Source: Hyphomicrobiales bacterium (GTDB lineage Bacteria; Pseudomonadota; Alphaproteobacteria; Rhizobiales; Rhizobiaceae). Taken from it: a stretch of 37,418 bases of DNA. This document shows positions 18,715-28,788 of the stretch, piece after piece. The notes below the pieces were generated by a model, which did not search any database, had not been told where the DNA came from, and worked only from the letters and a program-made list of their open reading frames with translations. Location: NCBI GenBank assembly GCA_900469475.1, contig UBXG01000029.1, positions 1 through 37,418 on the forward strand, written 5' to 3'. Within the stretch, counting starts at the first letter, position 1. Each line of letters starts with the position of its first letter. The translations under genes and the position numbers were made by a program.

Positions 18715-18940
18715 GTCTTACTCCGGATATAGTTGAGTTGAGCAATTATCGAGCGGGAGGCGTCTCGGACGTCCGAGCCCTTTGCGCGACGCGGGACAAC
18801 GAATAGAGAAGAGCCGGCCACTAATCCCCATGGAGAAGTCACCGCAAGTCCAGCCAGACGCTGCACCCTATGGCGGGCTCTTGCCGTGATCATGCGAGGG
18901 GCGATCGGGGACGGATAGCCAAGGCTCCGCCCCTTCAATC
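18715..18940 (-). other. Gap between dnaK and cbpA with a 14-base palindrome
   Basis: No gene is supported here. CTCGGACGTCCGAG (18764-18777) is a perfect palindrome and may form a transcript hairpin that tunes the ratio of cbpA to dnaK. No GACA-N3-TGTC site or sigma-54 element is present. Confidence 0.35.
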
Positions 18941-20839
<1,899 letters not shown>

Positions 20840-21020
20840 CGTATTACTCCTCTGTTTTCTTCTCGGATTTGATGTTCGCGCCCCGCACAGCATCCGTCCG
20901 GGATCACCCCTGTGCCAGCTCGCACATGCCGCAATCCTTCAAGAAGCAACGGCGGTCATCCGGATCGGACCCCGCCGCCGTGAGGACACCGGGCGACGAA
21001 CTGGTATTGCCGAAGAGAGG

Positions 21021-21036
21021 AGCAACAGCCGTGCCA
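21021..21036 (-). promoter_or_regulatory. Sigma-54 promoter (-24/-12) for dnaK
   Basis: On the minus strand TGGCACGGCTGTTGCT is a full match to TGGCACG-N4-TTGCW. Transcription would begin near 21011, about 170 bases before the dnaK GTG. No RpoH-type element was noticed closer to the gene. Confidence 0.9.
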
Positions 21037-21040
21037 GTTT

Positions 21041-21067
21041 TTGATATTCATGAATATCAATCGCTTA
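21041..21067. promoter_or_regulatory. 20-base palindrome and candidate IHF site upstream of dnaK
   Basis: TTGATATTCATGAATATCAA (21041-21060) is a perfect 20-base palindrome just upstream of the -24 element. Overlapping it, TATCAATCGCTTA (21055-21067) matches the IHF consensus WATCAA-N4-TTR exactly. A bending site here would help the activator bound at 21090-21125 reach the polymerase. The palindrome could also bind another regulator. Confidence 0.5.
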
Positions 21068-21089
21068 GAGGCGATTTGTCGAACTTCTC

Positions 21090-21125
21090 AGACAGGTTGT
21101 CCCGCGCCGATCGGACAAAATGTCC
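21090..21125 (-). promoter_or_regulatory. Tandem activator sites (UAS pair) for dnaK
   Basis: AGACAGGTTGTCC (21090-21102) and GGACAAAATGTCC (21113-21125) are centred 23 bp apart; the nearer centre is 73 bp from the -12 GC of the dnaK promoter. Confidence 0.8.
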
Positions 21126-21316
21126 GGCACCACATCGAATTTTTATGGAAGGCTCCATCAAAATTGACAGATATGCCGTTGCATCGACTGGCCCGCAGCA
21201 GCATCTTGCAGTCGCAGCTAATATACCACGCCTACATTGAATTGGAAAAGAGATCCGCTTCCGACTCGATGCCCCAGACGAACGGAAATGGATCTTGCAA
21301 ACGTGCTCCCCGGCGT

Positions 21317-21352
21317 GGACATTTTGTCCAAAACCCCACCGACATAATGTCG
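21317..21352 (+). promoter_or_regulatory. Tandem activator sites (UAS pair) for the 64-aa gene and CDF transporter
   Basis: GGACATTTTGTCC (21317-21329) and CGACATAATGTCG (21340-21352), both perfect palindromes in their arms, are centred 23 bp apart, the nearer 73 bp before the -12 GC at 21419-21420. They are about 190 bases from the divergent dnaK pair. Confidence 0.82.
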
Positions 21353-21405
21353 TAAGTCAAACGCATCATAGCAATAGTCGATTGATTACGCCGATCTTTT
21401 AGAAC

Positions 21406-21421
21406 TGGCACGACCGTTGCT
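21406..21421 (+). promoter_or_regulatory. Sigma-54 promoter (-24/-12) for the 64-aa gene and CDF transporter
   Basis: TGGCACGACCGTTGCT is a full consensus match. Transcription would start near 21433, about 90 bases before the GTG at 21524. A near-match to the IHF consensus (12 of 13, minus strand, 21375-21387) lies between this element and the palindromes. Confidence 0.9.
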
Positions 21422-21523
21422 TCAATGTCGTTGCAACTATTACGCTGCCCTTCATAAATGGTAAGCTTCGTCCCGGCAGCGGATTTGCATGGGTTTTGAA
21501 TTGGGCTGCAGAGGAGATTGGTC

Positions 21524-21718
21524 GTGCAAGAATATGATCTTTACATCAACGAAAAAAAGCCTGCCATCGGACTCTACGTACGAGCTGGAGCAAGTCTTCC
21601 AGATTTTGCCGACCCAAAGGAATGGATTTTTGATGGCACCGACGCAGCGGATCTCCTGCCGCCGAGTGTCATCGAAGGGGTGGCCGCGGCCGGACATGCA
21701 TTCCGTGACATGGATTAA
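21524..21718 (+). CDS. Unknown small protein, 64 aa, first gene of a sigma-54 transcript
   Basis: The GTG at 21524 has GAGGAG seven bases upstream. The product reads MQEYDLYINEKKPAIGLYVR, then AGASLPDFADPKEWIFDGT and a tail LLPPSVIEGVAAAGHAFRDMD. It is acidic, soluble, and has the regular look of a conserved protein, with a possible nucleotide- or ligand-binding-like Y-x-R-x-G, but I cannot assign a family. It lies between a consensus sigma-54 promoter and the CDF gene, 58 bases before it. A longer ORF in another frame (21489-21767) is rejected because it lacks a ribosome-binding site and protein-like composition. Confidence 0.75.
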   Translation: MQEYDLYINEKKPAIGLYVRAGASLPDFADPKEWIFDGTDAADLLPPSVIEGVAAAGHAFRDMD

Positions 21719-21776
21719 TGCCATTCGATCGGTTGATGTGATTTTGCTGGCGTCAACTTTTTCATAGGAGACGGCG

Positions 21777-22775
21777 GTGTCCACAGCGATTTCCAATCCG
21801 GGCATGCGGGGGCGGCATTCCGCCCGAACGGCCGTCTATGCAGCATTGGCCGGCAACATCGCCGTCGCAATAACGAAGCTCGCTGCAGCCGCCATGACCG
21901 GCAGCGCGGCGATGTTCAGTGAGGCTGTGCACTCAGTCGTCGACTGCGGCAATGAAGGTCTTATTCTCTACGGATACCGTCGTGCGGTACGAAGGCCAGA
22001 CCTCGTCCATCCCTTCGGCTTCGGCCGTGAGCTATATTTCTGGAGCTTTATTGTCGCGTTGCTACTGTTTGCGCTTGGCGCAGGTGTTTCGGCCTACCAA
22101 GGCATACGGCACGTGCTGGCTCCGCAACCACTCGAATATACGCAGATCAGCTACATCGTTCTGGCTCTTTCTTTTATGTTCGAGAGCACGTCCTGGGTTG
22201 TCGGCTGGCGGGCCTTCGCAAAGGCACGCGGCAACCTCGGCTTCTGGAAAGCATTCCGCCAAAGCAAGGATCCGCCTGCATTCATGGTGCTGTTCGAAGA
22301 TAGCGCCGCCTTGATCGGCATTGCCGTTGCCATCATCGGGATCGCCGCCGCCGAACAGCTTCAAATGCCGGTATTGGACGGAGTAGCATCTATTCTGATC
22401 GGCATCGTTCTCGCGATAACGGCAATTCTTTTGGCGATCGAGAGCAAAAGCCTGCTCATAGGAGAACGGGCAACCCCGGCGCTGGTCGAGGCCATTTGCA
22501 ATATTGCTCAGGAACAACATGGCGTTGTGCACGCAAACAGCGCACTGACGGCCCAGCTCGCTCCCGATCAGGCGATGGTGGCACTGAGTATTGAATTCGA
22601 TCCTACATTATTCACCGAGCAGATTGAGGAATGCGTGGCTTTGATCGAGGAAAAGGTCCGCTTAGCACATCCAGACGTCGTTGCTTTGTTTGTCAAACCG
22701 CAGACGCTTGAGCAATTCGAAAGAGCTCGTAGGAAACGGTTCGGCAATTATCTATTTTCAGCCACGCCGCGATAG
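21777..22775 (+). CDS. Cation diffusion facilitator family transporter
   Basis: A 332-residue inner-membrane transporter from a GTG at 21777 with TAGGAG six bases upstream. It starts with helix I after ARTAVYAALAGNIAVAITKL, and contains the metal-site helix II AMFSEAVHSVVDCGNEGLILYG (H-x-x-x-D), the HPFGFGRELYFW loop, and helix V with FEDSAALIGIAVAIIGI followed by LDGVASILIGIVL (E/D-D and D-G motifs). A cytoplasmic C-terminal domain follows. CDF proteins export Zn2+, Fe2+, Co2+, Mn2+ or related ions by proton exchange. The glutamate/aspartate arrangement resembles the subgroup of SLC30A9-like or CzcD-like members, but the metal cannot be set. It is probably co-transcribed with the 64-aa gene under sigma-54 control. 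Confidence 0.92.
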   Translation: MSTAISNPGMRGRHSARTAVYAALAGNIAVAITKLAAAAMTGSAAMFSEAVHSVVDCGNEGLILYGYRRAVRRPDLVHPFGFGRELYFWSFIVALLLFALGAGVSAYQGIRHVLAPQPLEYTQISYIVLALSFMFESTSWVVGWRAFAKARGNLGFWKAFRQSKDPPAFMVLFEDSAALIGIAVAIIGIAAAEQLQMPVLDGVASILIGIVLAITAILLAIESKSLLIGERATPALVEAICNIAQEQHGVVHANSALTAQLAPDQAMVALSIEFDPTLFTEQIEECVALIEEKVRLAHPDVVALFVKPQTLEQFERARRKRFGNYLFSATPR

Positions 22776-22848
22776 GAGTTGAGATGCCTCGATTGCCTTA
22801 CCCCTAGATCGCCATCGGGAGCCTCATCTCTTTTCCAACTTGCTTATC

Positions 22849-22884
22849 CGACATCTTGTCCCCAGAGGTTCGGACAATATGTCC
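22849..22884 (+). promoter_or_regulatory. Tandem activator sites (UAS pair) for hdeD-grpE
   Basis: CGACATCTTGTCC (22849-22861) and GGACAATATGTCC (22872-22884) are centred 23 bp apart; the nearer centre is 72 bp before the -12 GC at 22950-22951. Confidence 0.82.
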
Positions 22885-22936
22885 ATTCCCCTCTTCGCCG
22901 CCGACGCAACATCCTGTTTTTACACATTATTCAAAC

Positions 22937-22952
22937 TGGCACGTTCATTGCC
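22937..22952 (+). promoter_or_regulatory. Sigma-54 promoter (-24/-12) for hdeD-grpE
   Basis: TGGCACGTTCATTGCC carries the full TGGCACG block and TTGC with correct spacing. Transcription would start near 22964, about 86 bases before the ATG of the HdeD-like gene. Confidence 0.9.
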
Positions 22953-23049
22953 TCCGACAGCTGTAGGGCTTGGAACGGCGAAACTCCCGATCGCCAATCT
23001 CAAAGCAGATTGAAATCCTTGCGGTCCATTCGGACAAAGGAGGCTGCAA

Positions 23050-23616
23050 ATGACATCGATCAGCGTGATTCCCGCGAAGCGGGAGAGATTTGCCAATGCG
23101 CACAAAAAATGGGGATGGTTCCTCTTTCTTGGTGTCGTCTTCATTGCCCTCGGCGCCATTGCTGCAGGCGACCTGTTCTATGCGACGATCGCCGCCATCT
23201 TCTATGTCGGCATCCTTATGACCATGGCGGGGACATTGCAGGTCCTGCACGCGTTCCGCGTCAGGACGTGGGGCGGCTTTTTTCTCTGGCTCGCCAGCGG
23301 CCTGCTCTATGCGATAGCCGGTGCATGTGCCTTCTCCAATCCCGCGCTCGCCTCCATGATCCTCACGCTACTACTTGCCGCGTTGACTTTGTTGTCTGGT
23401 TCGCTCCGACTGCTTGTCGGCATTTACGCGAGGTCGACACAGGGCTGGGGGTGGATCATCGCATCCGGCGTGGTAACGGCTCTGGCAGGAGTGATTTTCC
23501 TGATCGGGTGGCCGGTCAACAGCATCTGGCTCCTCGGCATGCTCCTGGCGATCGACCTGATGTTCCAGGGCATGACGTTGATCGGCTTTGCCTGTCAGCT
23601 CGGAACAATACCATGA
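23050..23616 (+). CDS. HdeD-like membrane protein (DUF308)
   Basis: A 188-residue protein from an ATG with AAAGGAGG six bases upstream. It has six predicted membrane helices in three pairs: WGWFLFLGVVFIALGAIAAGD, ATIAAIFYVGILMTMAGTLQVLHAF, FFLWLASGLLYAIAGACAF, ASMILTLLLAALTLLSGSLRLLVG, WGWIIASGVVTALAGVIFLIGWP and WLLGMLLAIDLMFQGMTLIGFA. The repeated W-G-W start of helices 1 and 5 and the internal duplication are typical of HdeD/DUF308. E. coli HdeD is linked to acid resistance at high cell density, but its mechanism is not known. It is the first gene after a sigma-54 promoter and is followed 75 bases later by grpE. Confidence 0.9.
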   Translation: MTSISVIPAKRERFANAHKKWGWFLFLGVVFIALGAIAAGDLFYATIAAIFYVGILMTMAGTLQVLHAFRVRTWGGFFLWLASGLLYAIAGACAFSNPALASMILTLLLAALTLLSGSLRLLVGIYARSTQGWGWIIASGVVTALAGVIFLIGWPVNSIWLLGMLLAIDLMFQGMTLIGFACQLGTIP

Positions 23617-23691
23617 GTTTCTCCCATGCTTGCATCCTAGACGCGGGCTTTGTCCCCAGCTTCCAGTGACAAATCGTGACAGGACATTGAG

Positions 23692-24321
23692 ATGAGCAAC
23701 GAGAAAAGACAGTCTCAGGAACAATCGACAAAAACCACCAAGGACCCGCATTCACCGATCAATCCTGCTGATAGAGACAAGACCCAGGGCGCCGGCGCGA
23801 CTGACGATCCTCCGTCCGAAGCGCCCGTATCCGAGAGACTAGAGAGCTTGGAGGCAGAGAACAAAAGCCTTCAGGATCGCCTGCTCCGTGCTCTGGCGGA
23901 AACGGAAAATGTGCGCCGACGAGCTGAACGCGATGTGAACGATGCCCGCCAATATGCTGTTACCCAATTCGCCCGCGACATGACACGGGTGGCCGACTAC
24001 CTTGGGCGAGCGGTCAGCAGCATTCCGGAAGACGTTCGTCGTCATGAAGGCCCTGTAAAGAGGTTGATTGAAGGTGTCGAGCTCACCGAGAAGGAACTGT
24101 TGCACACGCTGGAAAAACACGGCGTCACCAAGTTCAATCCCGCCGGCGAGGCATTTGATCCAAATTTTCACGAGGCAATGTTCGAAACGGAAGATCCAAG
24201 TATTCCCCATGGCACTGTCACGATAGTGGCTGAACCTGGCTACATCATAGGAACCCGTCCGCTCAGGCCAGCAAAAGTCGCAGTTTCACGTGGGGGTCCG
24301 CCACGTGGATCTCAAAGCTGA
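23692..24321 (+). CDS. grpE: GrpE nucleotide exchange factor, plasmid copy
   Basis: A 209-residue GrpE. A disordered, charged N-terminus (about 1-45) leads into a long coiled coil (VSERLESLEAENKSLQDRLLRALAETENVRRRAERDVNDARQYA in pieces), the most typical GrpE segment, with FARDMTRVADYLGRA following. The C-terminal beta-wing has GVTKFNPAGEAFDPNFHEAMFE, with the conserved DPNFHEA block, then GTVTIVAEPGYIIGTRPLRPAKVAVSRG. It releases ADP from DnaK and completes the chaperone set made with dnaK, cbpA and clpB. The ATG lies 75 bases after the HdeD-like gene with only a weak AGGA upstream, so expression may depend on the sigma-54 transcript. Confidence 0.95.
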   Translation: MSNEKRQSQEQSTKTTKDPHSPINPADRDKTQGAGATDDPPSEAPVSERLESLEAENKSLQDRLLRALAETENVRRRAERDVNDARQYAVTQFARDMTRVADYLGRAVSSIPEDVRRHEGPVKRLIEGVELTEKELLHTLEKHGVTKFNPAGEAFDPNFHEAMFETEDPSIPHGTVTIVAEPGYIIGTRPLRPAKVAVSRGGPPRGSQS

Positions 24322-24643
24322 CTGGCCGTCGACTGCTTCTTTCCGCCCCGCGTGAAAAAACACCAAAGAGATGCCGAACCTTCTTCGGTTTGCTAAGTAG
24401 TCTGCTTTGCGTGCGGCTCAGCTAAATGTTGGGTCATACGGCCCTGAAAATCGATCACCTTAGACGTCATCCTATTCGCTTTGCCGAGATCGATAGGAAA
24501 CGCAGCCTCGATACGAGGGCAGTCACGCCCCGTCGGGGACCGCAGTTGGAGAGAGCAACTTTCCCATTCCCACGCCTTGTGGAACATTAGCTGCATGAGT
24601 AGTCCTGCTCTTGGCTACTCGGCACCATTGGAGGATGATTGCG
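24322..24643 (+). other. Gap between grpE and the beta-lactamase-like gene
   Basis: No gene is supported in these 322 bases. CCGAA-CCTTC-TTCGG followed by TTTGC near 24375-24393 is a weak candidate terminator for grpE. No sigma-54 element or GACA-N3-TGTC palindrome was found, so the sigma-54 regulon appears to end with grpE. Confidence 0.4.
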
Positions 24644-25762
24644 ATGAAGACGCGGATCGACGCGGTCGTGGAGAGGGCGATCATTGCCGGCAAGATCGTC
24701 GGCACTGTCGTAATTGTCGTTAGGGATGGAGAAACCGTCTATAGCCGTGCGGCCGGTTATGCCGATCGGGAAATAGAAAAGCCCATTGAAACCCGAACCA
24801 TATTCCGGCTGGCGTCGGTGACCAAACCACTCGTAGCAGCGACTGCTCTGGCTCTTATCGATAAAGGTCGGCTAGCCCTTGGCAGCCTCGTGCGAGATTA
24901 TCTTCCCTATTTCCGGCCCCGACAGCCAGATGGGAAAATAGCCGATATCACCATCAAACACCTGCTCACTCATACAGCAGGCCTCAGTTATGGGGCAGAC
25001 CCCAAAACCACGCCACCGGAGCGGATGTTCAATAGCGGCCTCTCCGATACAGACCTCGATTTCCAGGAGAACTTCAGCCGGCTATCGACCTTCCCGCTGC
25101 TGGCAGTGCCGGGCACACTTTGGTCTTACTCGATCGCCATCGATGTTCTTGGAGCGGTCATCGCGCAGATCGAAGGGTGTAGCCTCGATGAAGCGGTGCG
25201 TCGTCATGTAACCGGACCGCTCGGGATGAGCGACACGGGTTTCTCAGTCAGTGATCCCCGGCGACTTGCTACACCCTATGCCGATGGCGATCCCAAAGCT
25301 GTTAGAATGAGTGACCATCATCTAGTCCCGGACGATGATGGCAACTTGCTGACCTTTGCGCCGACCCGGCTGTTCAACCCAACGGCTTTCCAGTCCGGTG
25401 GCGCTGGTATGGTGGGGACAGCACCGGATCTGATCTCCTTTCTTGAAACCATCCGCCAAGGCGGCGCCCCCATCTTGAAGTCTGAGACGGCGAAAGCGGC
25501 ACTCCTCAACCAGATAGATGACATTCCACGCCCAGGCGAACCAGGACAGGGATTTTCCTTTTTGGGCGCGGTCATCCAGGACCCGGTTTTGGCAGAGTCT
25601 CCGATGTCGAAAGGATCGGTAACATGGGGCGGCGTCTATGGACACAGTTGGTTCATCGATCCTGTGAAAGGTATTTCTGCCGCAATCATGTCCAACACAG
25701 CGGTAGAGGGCTGCCTTGGAGCCTATCCGCGAGATATCGCGCGAGAGATCTGCGCCGCTTGA
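24644..25762 (+). CDS. Class C beta-lactamase-like serine hydrolase
   Basis: A 372-residue protein; the ATG at 24644 has TGGAGG nine bases upstream, and an earlier in-frame start at 24611 is less likely. It has the beta-lactamase/penicillin-binding fold of family S12: catalytic SVTK at 58-61 in FRLASVTKPLVAA, a YSI at 162-164 where true enzymes usually have YxN, and HSW in GGVYGHSWFIDP as the third motif. DITIKHLLTHTAGLSYG is a family-typical block. No signal peptide is evident, which argues against a secreted antibiotic-resistance enzyme and for a cytoplasmic esterase or peptidase. No link with the sigma-54 regulon is visible, as no palindromes precede it. Confidence 0.85.
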   Translation: MKTRIDAVVERAIIAGKIVGTVVIVVRDGETVYSRAAGYADREIEKPIETRTIFRLASVTKPLVAATALALIDKGRLALGSLVRDYLPYFRPRQPDGKIADITIKHLLTHTAGLSYGADPKTTPPERMFNSGLSDTDLDFQENFSRLSTFPLLAVPGTLWSYSIAIDVLGAVIAQIEGCSLDEAVRRHVTGPLGMSDTGFSVSDPRRLATPYADGDPKAVRMSDHHLVPDDDGNLLTFAPTRLFNPTAFQSGGAGMVGTAPDLISFLETIRQGGAPILKSETAKAALLNQIDDIPRPGEPGQGFSFLGAVIQDPVLAESPMSKGSVTWGGVYGHSWFIDPVKGISAAIMSNTAVEGCLGAYPRDIAREICAA

Positions 25763-25897
25763 TGTTTGCCGCACCTTCCCGGTGACTTCTGTGCCTCAAA
25801 ACTTGCCCGAGATGCTGGAGCCGGAGCTGCCCCCACGCAAAGCAGCCGCTTTAACGAGATTTCCGCTACGGAAGACCGCCGACGGTCGGGAAAATGA

Positions 25898-27010
25898 TCA
25901 GCGTCGGCGTGCCTGGCGATAGTAAGCCGGATCCGGGATCGGAACGGCAGCCATCAGGTTTCGCGTGTAATCGTCGCTTGGGTTTTCGAACACCTGCCGG
26001 CGTGTGCCCATTTCCACGATTTGGCCGCTACGCATCACGGCGACGTGATGCGACATCTTCTCGATGACGGCCATGTCGTGCGAAATGAAGAGATAGGCAA
26101 GCCCCATTTGTTCCTGAAGCTCGAGCATCAGATCGAGAACGCGTGCGCGTACCGAAACGTCGAGCGCGGCCACGCTCTCATCAGCAACGATCAGCTTCGG
26201 TTCGAGCGCCAATGCGCGCGCGATGCAGATGCGCTGGCGCTGCCCGCCCGAAAACTCGTGCGGATAGCGGCTTGCGGCATCCGACGTTAAGCCGACGCGC
26301 TTCAATAGCGCCGCGACGCGATCTTTGCGCTCGGATGCATTGCCGACATTGTGGATCACCAGCGGCTCCGCGATCGCGGAACCGATGCTCATGCGCGGAT
26401 CCAGTGAAGCATAGGGATCCTGAAAGATCATCTGCGCGGCGCGGCGCACCGGCTGCATTTTAGCGCCCGAGAGCCCATGAACCTCGCGGCCCTCGATCTT
26501 CACGCTTCCCGCAAAGCCGATGAGATTGAGGATGGCCTTCCCCGTGGTGGATTTGCCCGATCCGCTCTCGCCCACCAACCCGAGCGTCTGGCCGGCCTTG
26601 ATCGTGAAGGACACTTCGTTGACCGTGGGCGCGGCGGTCTTGGCCTTGCCGAACAATCCCGTCTTGCCGCCGTATGTTACGCTGAGCTTCTCGACCTCGA
26701 CGATTGGCGTGGCCGGCGTAACCACGACAGGAGTATTTGAAATGCGCGGCGGTTCATCCGTGCCGGCATGGGTACCGAGGCGCGGCACTGCGGCTAGCAG
26801 CTCGCGCGTATAGGCCTGGCTGGGCTTGCCGAAGACATCGAGCGCATCGCCCTGCTCGACGATGCGCCCATGCTGCATGATCACAACGCGATCGGCCATT
26901 TCGGCAACGACGCCCATGTCGTGGGTAATCAGCAGGATCGACGTGCTGAATTCGTCGCGAAGCTCGCGCATCAGCGTCAGGATCTTCTGCCCGATACCGC
27001 GCAAAATCAC
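25898..27010 (-). pseudogene. Decapitated oligopeptide/glutathione-type ABC ATPase gene (two-domain, first domain lost)
   Basis: The frame encodes the tail of a first ATPase domain and a complete second one. The first part has only the H-loop region (ITHDMGVVAEMADRVVIMQ); its Walker A, Q-loop, signature and Walker B are missing. Homology starts abruptly near 26990-26998 at QKILTLMREL, where a full protein would read like TIQAQILTLM. The second domain is intact: GLVGESGSGKSTTGKA (Walker A), the FQDPYASLDPR Q-loop, SGGQRQRICIARAL (signature) and LIVADESVAALD (Walker B). Fused two-domain ATPases of this sort (GsiA-type) power peptide or glutathione uptake. No permease or binding-protein genes lie nearby. 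Upstream of the break the DNA turns AT-rich, so a deletion or recombination junction is likely. A GTG at 27010 has no ribosome-binding site. Confidence 0.85.
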
Positions 27011-27263
27011 AAGCGGAAACTATCATGGATTATACTTCCATATCGAGAAATTATATATGTACTTCAATCTATTAACAGGCCTTGCATTGAGGTATGATAC
27101 TGGCACTCCAAGGTAAAAAGAGCGGATTTGGGGGCGGTGTCGCTAGATCGGCAATTGTGCCATTCCCCATCCTCGATCATAATCCATGGTTGTGGTAGAG
27201 CAGATGCTTGAGGTGAGTAACGAAGAGGCTCCATGACGAGGTTCGATATTAACCGCGGTCGCA
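27011..27263. other. AT-rich junction between the broken ABC gene and the MFS gene
   Basis: The DNA between the break in the ABC gene and the next start codon is clearly more AT-rich than the flanks (for instance near 27040-27075). No inverted terminal repeat or transposase remnant could be recognised. It looks like a recombination scar, and the promoter of the MFS gene may lie in it. Confidence 0.4.
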
Positions 27264-28508
27264 ATGCATCGGTGCCCTGATAGCCTCGCGCCGCTCACCG
27301 TGCCGAAACTGCGACGACTGCTCCTCGCCCAGATCCCTTCCGATCTAGCCGATTGGTTGGACTTCGTGGCGTTGAACGCGCTGGTGGCATTCCAATGGCA
27401 GCTTGGACCTATAGGGGTTGCAAGTTTAACATTGGCGCTAGCGTTACCCTATGTTGTTCTCGCCCCCGCCGTTGGCGTTCTGGTGGATCGCGCGGATCAA
27501 CGAACGCTGCTGATAGCGAGTAACCTCATACGCGCCATTTCAACGGCGGCATTTGTTCTGGCGCCAAATCTAGTTGTGCTCCTCGGATGCGTCGTCATCA
27601 AATCCAGCGCCGACGCTTTGTTCACGCCGGCAAAGCAGGCCGCACTTCCACTTCTTACGACCCCTGATCGATTGTTGACGGCAAATGGTCTCAGCCACGT
27701 CATCAATCAGCTCACCAAGATTGTCGGCCCGGCCTTGGGTGGAATTCTGACGGTATTTCTCGACCTGCAGCAGATTTTCTTGGTGAACGCTGGTCTGTCG
27801 CTGATCGCAGCCATGATTCTCTTGGGCTTGCCCGGTGGTTTGCGCGCAGATCGCAGTGGAACCACAAAGGGAAAATTTGGCGAGGAATTTGCCGACGGAC
27901 TGAGACATATTCGCCGCAAGCCAGTCCTAGCTACCGCCATTGTGGCTATGGTTCTCGGCTATTTTCTAATCTTCCTGTACGATGGGCTGATCGCACTCCT
28001 GGTCAAGGAGATCGGGCTTTCGAGCGCCCTGCTCGGAGCCTCCGTTGCGTCCGCAGGAGCCGGCGGAGTAATTGGCGCTTTGCTTCTGGGACAGTTCTTC
28101 GGGCGGCGCGATCCTTTTCAGCTGATGATCGGTTCAGGCCTTGTCGGGGGGCTGTTAATTGCCGTGATGGGCCACGTCGGACGCGGCGATATCGACATGT
28201 CTGCCGTAAGTTTTTGCGCACTCCTATTTGCCACAGGTTTGGCCAGCGCCGGCTTTTTTGTCCCTTACCGCGTGGTTCTACAGAGGGAGACACCGCTTGA
28301 GCTTTTGGGGCGCGTTGCCGCGGTAGGCGAGGGACTTAGTGCGGTAGCGATGATGACCGCTCCACCGCTTGGAGCCGCGCTGGCGGAGATGGCTGGGATA
28401 TCTGCACCATATTTGATCAGCGGCTATGCCACGGCCTTTCTGGCATGTTCGTTGCTCATTGCAAGACGGTGCATGGGAACGAGAGATGAAGGGGTAGACG
28501 CTTGGTAG
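27264..28508 (+). CDS. MFS transporter, EntS-like (MFS_3) type
   Basis: A 414-residue membrane protein with about 12 hydrophobic helices. The N-terminus VPKLRRLLLAQIPSDLADWLDFVAL, then LPYVVLAPAVGVLVDRADQRTLLIASNLIRAI with the typical G-x-x-x-D-R-x-x-R loop between helices 2 and 3, and SADALFTPAKQAALPLLT are characteristic of the MFS_3 group (enterobactin exporter and macrolide exporter-like proteins). The substrate is not deducible. The ATG at 27264 lacks a clear Shine-Dalgarno sequence. Upstream is the AT-rich scar; downstream is a 280-base gap before the FtsI-like gene. The gene seems unrelated to the stress regulon. Confidence 0.85.
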   Translation: MHRCPDSLAPLTVPKLRRLLLAQIPSDLADWLDFVALNALVAFQWQLGPIGVASLTLALALPYVVLAPAVGVLVDRADQRTLLIASNLIRAISTAAFVLAPNLVVLLGCVVIKSSADALFTPAKQAALPLLTTPDRLLTANGLSHVINQLTKIVGPALGGILTVFLDLQQIFLVNAGLSLIAAMILLGLPGGLRADRSGTTKGKFGEEFADGLRHIRRKPVLATAIVAMVLGYFLIFLYDGLIALLVKEIGLSSALLGASVASAGAGGVIGALLLGQFFGRRDPFQLMIGSGLVGGLLIAVMGHVGRGDIDMSAVSFCALLFATGLASAGFFVPYRVVLQRETPLELLGRVAAVGEGLSAVAMMTAPPLGAALAEMAGISAPYLISGYATAFLACSLLIARRCMGTRDEGVDAW

Positions 28509-28715
28509 AGGGGGGCTACCAGTCCCAAAATCTGCCTCGCATACTACTGTAAGGCGCCTGGACGTACTGTTGTCCTCCGGACGCCAATCGTCGCTTTCTA
28601 GAAAGTGTCCTTCCCACTAGCATTTCCGCTTTATCACTTGCCGGCCGGAAGTCCGCTTGGTGCACTCTCTTTCACACACGAGGATTGGTAATGGGAGCTT
28701 ATGATTAGACCCCTG

Positions 28716-28723
28716 TTAACCAT
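28716..28723 (+). promoter_or_regulatory. Possible CtrA half-site upstream of the FtsI-like gene
   Basis: TTAACCAT matches the 8-base CtrA-type site, and a TTAAAGATTGTTAA stretch follows about 10 bases on. CtrA controls cell-cycle and division genes in alphaproteobacteria, so the place is sensible, but the motif is short and may be chance. Confidence 0.25.
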
Positions 28724-28788
28724 CTTGCGTTTAAAGATTGTTAATCGAGAGGCAAACCCGCCCTCCCAGTTTTTGCGAATTATCGTTC

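Noticed and set aside
20915..21003. Short cysteine-containing reading frame in the dnaK leader
   Set aside because: No ATG, GTG or TTG start in a useful place and no ribosome-binding site, so translation is unlikely.
21489..21767. 92-codon frame overlapping the 64-aa gene
   Set aside because: No Shine-Dalgarno sequence, and the overlapping GTG frame is better supported by GAGGAG and its composition.
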